This document shows positions 55,190 through 64,000 of a stretch of DNA of 64,000 bases, in pieces. The stretch's first letter is position 1. Every line of letters starts with the position of its first letter. Both the position numbers and the translations under genes were made by a program. Under the pieces are notes generated by a model that was not told the origin of the DNA, made no database searches, and worked only from the letters and a program-made list of their open reading frames with translations. The stretch covers positions 34,437,501-34,501,500 of the forward strand of contig CM060895.1 in NCBI GenBank assembly GCA_030762935.1, written 5' to 3'. Origin of the DNA: Hymenopus coronatus. Its lineage: Eukaryota > Arthropoda > Insecta > Mantodea > Hymenopodidae.

Positions 55190-56715
55190 AATGCTCCTCT
55201 TGATGGAAGGGACCTTCAGAGGTCCTCAATATGAGTTTATTTGAAATCTGATAAACTGTTTGATGAAATTGTTCATTGAACCACCAGAGCAGCCAATGGA
55301 TAGATCTGTGGATGTCTAGTCGACAATGGAGGAAACAAGCCTCCAAAACAAGTTCGGGAAAATTTAAATGCATCATTAATTTGTGTCATTAATCAACTCA
55401 ATGTTTACTTTTAACAGAAAAAAATGTATTCCTGCTTGCAGCAACAAAATACTGGGCACAGCACACCAATAATTCAAAGCACTGTATATGACCAGCGAGT
55501 TCTATTCTTACAAAATGGAGTATGTTCTCATTAAGCTTGGTATATTTAAAGAAATTTTTACAATTATGGAGTATGAAGTTTAAAGAAATACTTCCTTTAA
55601 TTTCGCTGACCCACTAATCTTATTTGTTTTTCTGCCCAAGAGAAAAGAGCATAGGACAACATTCAATGATTAGCAAAATATAAACTCACATGTTGAAAAG
55701 CTGCTAAAACTTACAAAATAAGTGCTTAAAAACCACTATACTGAATTTCCAATGATAGTAGCACAACCTATGAAGAATGTGTTCCATTAAATTGTTAGAT
55801 AATAGAAGGTATAAATGCTTAGTTAAATTAAGCAAATAGTTGGAAGTTATCGGCAAGGTCTTAAAAGAAGCAGTTAGCTACTGATTTGGTATTTGCCAAG
55901 TAACAGGAACCAGCCCTAAGTGCATGTATCATTGGGATGAAGTTTTTAAGGTCTTCAAATGAAATTATGAGCAATATGGAGGACTTCCATTTTTTTTGAG
56001 ATAATATTTAATGCCTGCTTTTACTACCATGGAACCCAGACAAAGGCCTCCCATTTGAATCTTTATATTCACAAATGCTTGAACTTGCACAATGGCATAA
56101 ATAGTCTGTGTTTTTCAGATCTTTCATTGTTTGATAGGGTAGAATCAGAAACAGCAGAAAGAGGAGTCTTATGAATGCCTTTCTTAAACTGTTTCTCACT
56201 TCAATAAATGTATTTTCTGAAATGTTCAATACAAGTTAAGAGCACTTTGAATTAAATATGCCAAATAAAATGTTAAAGGAAGCACAACAATTCAGTGCAG
56301 GTGACGCAGAACTGGTCAGTGCAAGTCCAATAAGAATCCAACTCCACCTTCAGTATTCAGTTAGAGCAGTGAACTGATCTGTAAAACCACTGACACAAAT
56401 ATCAATATTCATTACTCCCAAGAAATTTACCACTGCTCTGTTGATTAGCATTTTATTTTAAAGTTTGCAGTCTATAACCAGCTTTCTACATTAACTGCCT
56501 ATTAAGAAAATAATGTGCATTTGAACTAATTATTTAGTAGCAAGTGTTGCTATAAAGCAAAGCTTTCAAGTTGCCTTCTAATTCTCTTTCTGGCTCACCA
56601 TAAGATTAAAAACAGATAACAGACACTATGTTTAGCTAAATCATAAGAAATCTTTAGCGAATACCAATTTAATAATTTGTTGTGTTGGTATTTGTGTTGC
56701 TTCACTGTTACAAAC
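55190..56715. other. Unassigned repeat-poor sequence
   Basis: No gene recognised. 56003-56050 (GATAATATTTAATGCCTGC, TTTTACTACCATGGAACCC) is an S1a SINE 3'-end fragment in the minus orientation. Confidence 0.4.
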
Positions 56716-56719
56716 TTCA

Positions 56720-56860
56720 TTTTTACTTTCTCTATACGCACTATGTACATAGTGTATAGAGAATGTATTGCACTCCACCAAAAAATTTGATACCAAGATT
56801 TCACCAGAAATATATGTTTTAGGGTCCCCTGTATCCAAAAAAAGTATTTTCAGAAACAGG

Positions 56861-56915
<55 letters not shown>

Positions 56916-57619
56916 GTGTGTCTGTGAACACGATAACTCAAAAACGAAAAGTTGGTAAAGTATCAAACTTGGTATTTAAGTTTAGTATCTTCCAGGGATG
57001 CGACGCGAAGATTTTGAGAAAAATCCCCCCACCCCAAACTACCATTTACATGGAACATTTTTCGAAAATTTTGATTTTCTAAAAAATGGCTATTAACAAT
57101 TTTGATTAAAATATCGTATATTAAAGTTATTTACCTGACAAATAAAATGTATATTTTGAATTTTCTGGGAAGAGCCTCTGAAGACTCCTTTATTCTGGAT
57201 GAAGTTTTCATAACTACTAAACCGTAAGAGATGGGCAAAAACTTAACCCACAAAAAAAGTAGAGCACGTTAAAACACACAATTTATGTTATATACATTTT
57301 TTTCGTGGAGTTGATCGTTTTTGAGATATTCCTTTTTCTTGGTTTCAGCTTTGAAAACTTATACTTTTCTCATACAGGAATTTGTCAACTCCTGTCCATA
57401 AAAAAAAGGAACATCAGTCACATAGCAACCAGCTTTTGGCTTTCACTTTAACCTATGGTACTCCCTTATTTCGCTCCTACTTACAATAAAGCAAGAATTA
57501 AGACTATTTCTGCTAATTTTTCTCGATTAACATGAAATAAATAAAAGATAAGCTTATTAACAATAATAATTTACAGAGATATAGAGAAAGTCATGTGAAT
57601 GGAACACATCAGATTTTTT
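56720..57619 (+). mobile_element. Family A repeat, full length
   Basis: Starts TTTTTACTTTCTCTATACGC and the palindrome ACTATGTACATAGTGTATAG, GT tract 56863-56913, and ends GAATGGAACACATCAGATTT. Closely similar to 47103-47996 and probably one of the youngest copies. It lies alone in otherwise repeat-poor DNA. Confidence 0.95.
56863..56913. repeat. GT microsatellite
   Basis: About 25 units inside family A. Confidence 0.97.
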
Positions 57620-60600
57620 AAATATCTTTAGCTGATGTGTCATTCAGTAGAGACTGCAGTTTTGACATTAGCAAGAGTGATATCATTGAGCATTCATAGA
57701 ACAGTTACAGTGATTAAGCTATTCTATTTTACTGACTTTTTAGCCACAATTCAGTTAAAGATTAATGTACGATGAACCAATAATACTCAAATGGGAAGTT
57801 TTGCATCATTAGAGCAGCAATGTAATTTACAGATACTGGAACTTTGACAGGATGCTTTTTTAAATGTGTTAAATCTATCTTGAATTGAACATAAATTTGC
57901 ACGATTTACATCTTTGTGGTCGAAACAGCACAGTATTATGTTGCCCTTTTCTGCAATTTTCTTTTGATAGGAGGACAATGCTTCTACAACAATACTACAA
58001 GATTACACAAATAAAAGGACTGAGATCTACACAAAAGACTAGGCAAAGTTTCACTTATTTGCATGCAGCCATGTAAATTTGCTTTTTGCTTAAGCCATGT
58101 AATGAATAGGCTTTCAAGTAACATTTTAATTTTCTGTGAAATACAATTAAATTTACATTTTGTTTAAAACTTTGAAGTTAGGAACTTTAAAAAATAGAGT
58201 GCAACATGATATTTGACATAAATTGCTAACTGTGTGATTGTATAATAGTGCAATCTAGTAAACAGGCATAAATAATATAAGGTGTTCTAATTGCCTTTTA
58301 TTGCTTATTTTACTATTTATAAGCCTATTTGCCTACTTATTTTAAGGGTATAAGGTACTCTGGAATGGTCAAAAATCACATATTTTGTTTTAGGCACTAA
58401 TTAAAACTCTATTATTTTCAGTTTAAAAAAATATATACTTTTGCGAGGTTAAGAGGCCTTTTCTGCATTTAAGTATCATTTAAATGTTAGTTTACATTTC
58501 TTTACAGCTGCCATGCAATGCCTCTTTTTAAAACACTTGTATTTTTAAATTCATTTTCCTCAAAACAACATTTTTGGATACTTGTGTAACTTTTTTTAGA
58601 AAGAATGAGAAGTACAGAGCTGAAATTTTCATTGTATGTATACAATATATAGTTGAACTTTCTGAACCACAGTCACAATTTTACAATATGCATTAGTGAT
58701 ATTAAGAAAGCAACAAAACATTGCAAAATTTCCACACTTTTATTTTTTTGACTTTGCAAATAAGTTTTTGTTTTTTTCAATTTCTTTTGAAGTGATATAC
58801 ATAGCTAAATAATTGAGGTTCAAAAGACAGCTGATTATACTAAGAACAAGCATGCCAAAGTGTGATTCTACATTGCAAGCAATATCAAAAGTACATGAAA
58901 TCCACATGTTTTCTGTGAATGAGATACTTTTTACAGACATAAGCTATCAATGCAATCACTTGAAATAATTTTCATGATTTCTAGATTAATTCATAAAAAT
59001 TTCATTAAAAAGAAAGAAAGAAAGAAAAAAAAAAGAGGTCAAATTGTTATATACTGTGTTTACATGACAAAGGCACATTAATAATCGTATGGAGTTATGT
59101 ATCCACTCAAGTGCAGAAAGCTTCTTGGGAACAGCTCTCCTCCCTCAATGCCCTATCCACAATTTTTGTCAACTGGTTGTCATGCCCTTGCTTTTAAATC
59201 ATGTCTGTAGAAAGTTGAAAATAAATGAATACCTTGTATACATGTTACATCCCTGCCACTGCAACTTTGTACTCGACAGTTTGGGTGCCTTCACATAATG
59301 TTTCCTATACTATAGTGTTGTGAATGCTCCAGAGTTGTTAGTAAACAACAGCTGATTATGAACCGTTCTATCATGTCCAAAGTCACATATAAACAGTACA
59401 TATTCAATACTGATGAACACTAACCAATTTGTTGTTGTTATTAACTGAAAATAACACACACACAATATATTTCAATGCATGTGGAATAAATTTTGTACAT
59501 TTGAAACATAGAACAAATTAATACTTGGATACTCTCTACGATAATAGGCATAAATAAGCTTATATATGGAATCTAACTGGAAAGCATCATGATTCATGAC
59601 CGGACAAAGATCCCCCCCCCCCACCAAATACTAGCTGCATTCCAAATGGTTCAGAAATGTTATCTTCCTCCTCTTGAAGTTTCACTCCCTTGCTGATAAA
59701 AGTTGTCATGTTTAGTTGAAAGGTTGCTGAAGTTCGCTGCACAGTTTTATCACCAGGAATAGATGGATGCACAAGAACATTCATGTACTCCTCCCATTCA
59801 AAGAATTCCTTAAGTTTCTTAATAATTCCAATACCTGATTATTAGGTGGCGCATCTTTACACAAAGGGTTTTCATTTCAAAATTATCAGTGATTGGCATG
59901 ATTTTTGAAACACTATCCTACTATAGATCTTGCATAATTAATATGATGTATAATAGGTAATAAATATATATAAATCATTGCAAAGAACAACTTGATGCAC
60001 ATATTAAGAGATCACAAATTGAACCACGCTATTGAAAATGGTCAGATCCAGCAACAGAGGCACTTTCAGTTCAGTTTCTGGAGATAGATTGATCAATCGA
60101 AATGCTGCCTTATGATTAGTTCAGGAGTGGTATGAGTGTACCAACTTAATTGTTAGTTGTCAAGTACAAAGATTCAGTAATGGGGGTATAATCAACAAAC
60201 AGGTTTTGAATGAAAATATTTAGAAAAGGATCTGAAGCTAGGATTTAAAGGATCCTACTTTTATAAGATGTGAATTAATAAGAGGGAAGATTTTCTGGAA
60301 AAGGTTTGGAAATTTTTTTAGGAAGCTGTTTAACTTGAAAGGAAATATTAAAATGGTTTGTTTCCATTACTGGAAAATAAATCAGGAATGTCAATATAAT
60401 TAAAGGTTTACAATAGCAATTAGTTTTCTTAAATTTGTTTATTTATATTTCGGTGATAATCTGAACATATAATCACAAGACAATTCATACTTTCCTGTTT
60501 CACCACAAGCCTTTGTCACCATCACATGATGATATGAGTTCAGTACACAGTCATTTATTTCTTTCAAAATTTTAAGGAACCTTCTGAACTTTCCAAAGGA

Positions 60601-62546
60601 CGCATTTCATTCAGACATACACTTCATTACACACACAGGCAGACACTCATTACCCCACCCTAAATTAGGCAAAAACAAAAATTAAGTCTTTCATAGTCTC
60701 TAAGGTGCTTTCCCTCAAGCTTAAATTGTCAAATGTGATAAATATTTACAATAATGGGTTATCCAGAGAACAAGAAATTAAACCGTTAATATGATCTTGT
60801 TTCGTTTGCACAACATTGCGCATTTCGTGCCACACATCCTCCTGTGTTGTGCAATAAGGCACAAGTAAAGAAAATTAAGCAGCCTCCCTTTACATTCACT
60901 ACTCGCCTGCACTCCATTTTGTTTTCATGAGCAAGTTTCATCCTTTCCTTTTGTCACAACATTAAAATGAAACTGTGGTATAACTACACAACATACATGG
61001 TTAAAGCAATGCTAGAAACTAGTTTTATCAAGTAAAGAAGCTGCTTCGAAGGCCCTTCATCTTGCTAAACCTGAAAGCAAGCAATCTTTATAATGATAAT
61101 ACAGAGTGTTTAGAGCAAGAAATGTGCCAGTGAAGAGTAGTGTAACCGTGTAATACTTTTAGCTTATGTACATATTGCATAATTATTAAAATCCCTGTTC
61201 TTTTTTTCCTCTTAAAGGGGAGGGGAGAAACAAAAACATTTTTAGCATTTCAACCTGAATGAGTATAAATTTAGGACACATGTTGTTTGAAAATCAGCAT
61301 TTCTGGAGAAAGTATACCAAATTAATCTTACATCTATGAATGATTTAAAAAACAGTAGTCATTATACTTTGCTGCTAAAAAATTACAATATTGTGAGAGT
61401 TGCACAAATAAAACTGAGACTTGTTTAGCAGCACCTTTGCTTGAAGCAACAGAACACCATGTGTGCATTCTAGAAGCCCTGTGGTTTTAGCAGAAAACAT
61501 TAATATGCGGCTGACATTTACATATTATACCATAAATTCATGCACATGCACTGGGGTGTGATTATTTGGTTTTTGACAACACTCTCCTGCATGTAACAGA
61601 ATATGCTACAACACTGAAGGGAGGTATTCCATCAAGCCTCCAATAGTTTCAACCTCCTCCAAGCTATTACCACATTTTTGGATGCTGGTTGGAAAATGAT
61701 ACCAAAGTTCATGACACTCTAGAAAAACTGTTCTGAAGCCAATTACAGTTATGAGTATTCATCATTTGTGGATCACTGGGATTTACCTGACTATGTATGG
61801 GTAATATGCCATTCCATATATCACTTTAGTTCTGAATGGTAACATTCCCAACAATAAACCATTACATGAGCCTCAGTTTAATTTGGTAACTCTTATATAC
61901 ATAAAGTGCTTTTCTCCTCAAGCTTGAAACTTTCATTTGAAAAGCTGAGGTGCTAAGACATTGGAGATCATTATTTGGTCACTTTTACAGCTCTTTTAAG
62001 AAATGTTAAAACAAAAATAAGCTCCCAAGAATACACATGTTTTGATAGAAGGCTGAAATTTATGCTAGTGTATGATATATTTGTATGTCACAATGCACGA
62101 CATTCAGCTACTTATATTACATATCTATTGCAACTTGTTAATTGCAGTGAAAGCAAATAACAAAATGTATGGATTAAGTTAATAGAAATTCAACTTCTTT
62201 GTACAAACATATTTTCAAAGGGGCACAAGGTTCAAACTCTAAACACTGGTGTGATACATTATGAAGCAACTTTTGACATTATCAATATCTCATAACCACT
62301 AATATATCCTGTTGTGTATTACAGATGTTTTAGTACAGTGACAAAGCAGTTCAAACTGCCAAGTGAATGCATTTAATATTTTTTTTTTTCAACTGTATTT
62401 TATAAATTTATATCCAATCTCTGCACAAATCCCCTACAAGCAAAAAGAGAGAGATAGACAGAGAGACTGTCAAAGTGTGGACCTAATGGTTAGCATACTG
62501 ACCCATTAAAATGAGCACCAGAGTACACAAACTTAAGATTTGGTAA
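57620..62546 (-). other. Repeat-poor 3' flank of the HECTD1-like gene (3' UTR plus intergenic)
   Basis: AT-rich, almost free of the repeats that fill the rest of the window. Its upper part must contain the HECTD1 3' UTR, since the stop codon is at 62547-62549. Minus-strand AATAAA motifs occur around 60553, 60438 and 58740, among others. I cannot tell which is used. A GAAA-rich run at 58995-59035 and a 10-bp C run at 59612 are the only simple repeats noted. Confidence 0.5.
59587..59835 (-). CDS. Unidentified open segment, possible exon or retrocopy relic
   Basis: The minus strand is open from just after two TAA codons at about 59838 and encodes IKKLKEFFEWEEYMNVLVHP, then SIPGDKTVQRTSATF and FISKGVKLQEEEDNISEPFG, before running into a G-run (low-complexity Gly) and a stop at 59587. 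The amino-acid mix (charged, balanced, no low-complexity part until the G-run) looks like real protein, unlike most frames here. A CAG directly precedes the open part (a possible acceptor), and TTTG-GTGGGG near 59621 could be a weak donor. I do not recognise the family, and it could equally be a pseudogene. It is 2.7 kb downstream of the HECTD1 stop on the same strand. Confidence 0.3.
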   Translation of the reverse strand, partial: GIGIIKKLKEFFEWEEYMNVLVHPSIPGDKTVQRTSATFQLNMTTFISKGVKLQEEEDNISEPFGMQLVFGGGGGSLSGHES

Positions 62547-62829
62547 TTAGTTGAGATGAAAGCCTTTTTCTCTTGTGGCTGCCAGCAGTCTTTCTCGCAA
62601 TAACTCTTCTGTTGGATAGTCTGGTAATTTGAGATAATGCACACAAGTATTAACTGAAGGGTAACTTCCCTCTCCTGCATCCACTTTTCGTACAACTGTT
62701 AACCTGGGGTATAAGTTTGCTAAACCTCCAGGTGGCAGAGATGAACAGCCGGTAGTAAACTGTAGGAATGCTTTTCTTTCCTCTGCTGACATCCTCACCA
62801 GAACATTAACAAATCTCTGGAATCCAGGA
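62547..62829 (-). CDS. Hectd1: HECTD1-type E3 ubiquitin ligase, last coding exon (C-terminal HECT lobe)
   Basis: This exon encodes the last 94 residues of a HECT-domain E3 ubiquitin-protein ligase, which takes ubiquitin from an E2 onto an active-site cysteine before passing it to substrates. The reading [40 protein letters not shown] and [15 protein letters not shown], ending EKGFHLN-stop, agrees with the HECTD1 C-terminus rather than its relative TRIP12, which ends in other residues. The active-site Cys lies in the T-C-V-H-Y-L-K-L-P motif (codon 62643-62645), 31 residues from the end, as in the family. The exon starts after a good acceptor (TATATTGTTGCAG, minus strand; AG at 62830-62831). 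Its first base completes a codon split by the intron (phase 2). TAA stop at 62547-62549. No damage is seen. Upstream exons, with the ankyrin, SUN-like and MIB domains known in the family, lie outside the window. Confidence 0.92.
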
Positions 62830-63229
62830 CTGCAACAATATAAACATTATTACAAATTAATCTGTATTTCATAAACACAAGGATTATTCACAATTAAGGC
62901 TGATTAACAATAACTGAGAATAGAAACCAGAATGAAATGACAGAGGTTCAATTCATGTTACCTGGTGCAAACATTCACAATTAATGGGAAGATTTCCTAG
63001 ATCCTGGAAAAGTGAAAATTCTTGGTTTAATTTTAACTTTCTTATTTTTATTTCCCAGGATAGCATATTAGATTCTTCACTGTAAAAATTGTTCATACGA
63101 TCATGAACATGAAACACCTGCTAGTTGCATGAAATCCAAAATAATTCCAGTAAATTTGCATCCTGACTGCATCAAAGTGTCATCAATAGTTTGTTTAATA
63201 CAATTCACAACTGACTGTTGTTCAAATAA

Positions 63230-63415
63230 ATCACAGCAAATAACAGAGGCTCGTTGCAAAGATGTATAATAACAGTTGGACGCCTAGAAAAACAATGTGG
63301 GACCCAGAACAGGAAGATGATCTGTGGACAGTTAGAGAACCAGATGGACAGAAAGAAGGACATCAACAATAAGTGGGAACAATAGCAAATTACAATAAGG
63401 GACAATGAATAACTT
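63230..63415 (+). pseudogene. LINE ORF2 C-terminal relic (copy 1)
   Basis: Parallels 63440-63660: CAATGTGGGACCCAGAACAGGAAGATG and the codons for R-T-R-W-T (AGAACCAGATGGACA). Strongly decayed. Confidence 0.55.
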
Positions 63416-63439
63416 TAATGTATATTATATGAAAGTTGC

Positions 63440-63660
63440 AATAATCATGGCAGAATGTCTCAAACGGAAATGGGGAGGCCACATGCAAGGATGTGCAATA
63501 CTAGATTGTATTATAGAATAACAATGTGAGGCTCCAGAACAGGAAAAAGATGTGTAGGCAGGCAGAAAACCAGATGGACAAACTTCTTTAAGCAGAAAAT
63601 GAAACATCTGTAGTGCAAGGGACACAGACAGAGAAATATGAAAGAACTTTCATAAGTTTA
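63440..63660 (+). pseudogene. LINE ORF2 C-terminal relic (copy 2)
   Basis: Encodes KRKWGGHMQG near 63460 and, after a frame change, GRQKTRWTNFFKQKMKHL near 63558-63611. W-x-G-H-x-x-R/Q followed by G-R-P-x-T-R-W is the conserved end of many non-LTR retrotransposon ORF2 proteins. Together with the neighbouring copy it looks like a tandem or repeated decayed insertion inside the intron. Confidence 0.7.
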
Positions 63661-64000
63661 ATGTAAAGATAGTGTTAATGTTAACATAAAATTGTGTACT
63701 ATGTAGGTCCAGACTACTTAGGATTAGCTCCCTGAGTTTTTTTTGACTTACCCTGCTGTAGACCTTAAGCTAATAAATAAATAAATTAATAAAAGAATTG
63801 TGATTGGTATAATGTAATAACTCTGCGGTACTCTCAGATATAGTAAAGTTTCTGCATTTAGAAAATGTTTGCTCAATAGAATTTTAACATTCGTGATATT
63901 ATTTTGGCTGAAATGGAAGAAGATGAAAAAATGTCTTGCCAATTTCCTATCTCTGCAAATACTGTGAATCTCTACTCATGTATAAAACTAAAAATAATCC

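Larger units (their letters stand above)
62830..64000 (-). other. Last intron of the HECTD1-like gene (partial)
   Basis: AT-rich sequence upstream of the acceptor at 62830. It runs off the window end with no further exon that I can recognise, so the intron is at least 1.17 kb. It holds two LINE relics. Confidence 0.75.

Noticed and set aside
1061..57619. Family A as an LTR or LINE element
   Set aside because: No direct terminal repeats, primer-binding site, polypurine tract or reverse transcriptase. The complementary subterminal motifs and hairpin fit a DNA-type element better.
62547..62829. TRIP12/Ctrip as the identity of the HECT exon
   Set aside because: The C-terminal residues ([14 protein letters not shown], and EKGFHLN at the end) and the PGGLANL segment fit HECTD1. 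TRIP12-type proteins differ at these places.

Overview
This window is nuclear DNA from an animal, most likely an insect. It is AT-rich and gene-poor, packed with decayed mobile elements, and has no operons or long intact genes. The insect reading rests on two mariner transposons, many tRNA-derived SINEs, remnants of Jockey/CR1-like non-LTR retrotransposons, and a mitochondrial 16S rRNA fragment of insect-like, AT-rich sequence. The repeat load suggests a large genome (a cockroach, termite, stick insect or orthopteran would fit), but the species cannot be named from this sequence.

Only one cellular gene is recognised with confidence. At 62547-62829 (minus strand) lies the last coding exon of a HECTD1-type HECT E3 ubiquitin ligase, with its splice acceptor, active-site cysteine and stop codon. 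The sequence from 62830 to the window end is its last intron. The repeat-poor stretch below 62547 would hold its 3' UTR and the intergenic region. A short unidentified minus-strand open segment at 59587-59835 may be a second exon or a relic.

The rest is repeat-derived. One family, called family A here (about 890 bp when complete), accounts for roughly 30 pieces on both strands from 1 kb to 57 kb. It has a palindromic hairpin at one end, a matching ACTTTCTCTA motif near both ends, and a variable GT-rich microsatellite inside. Several copies stand as inverted pairs. Also present are seven or more tRNA-headed SINE families (S1 to S7 here, two copies with clear target-site duplications), a mariner with both terminal repeats (31489-32758), a second mariner (40028-41201), a long-terminal-inverted-repeat element (22864-23561), three or more LINE fragments, a 22-bp degenerate tandem array (15295-16285), a highly homogeneous 99-bp array of 28 units (43798-46569), and many microsatellites.

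Layout: 1-8 kb family A, SINEs, a nuclear mitochondrial insert and a LINE tail; 8-14 kb SINEs, a TATG microsatellite and family A inverted pairs; 15-16 kb the 22-bp array; 16-31 kb family A and SINEs; 31-34 kb mariner 1, SINEs and a LINE RNase H fragment; 35-43 kb SINEs, family A, mariner 2 and a LINE reverse transcriptase fragment; 43.8-46.6 kb the 99-bp array; 47-57 kb family A and S1 SINEs; 57.6-64 kb the repeat-poor 3' end of the HECTD1-like gene. Family letters and numbers are labels made for this annotation, not database names.
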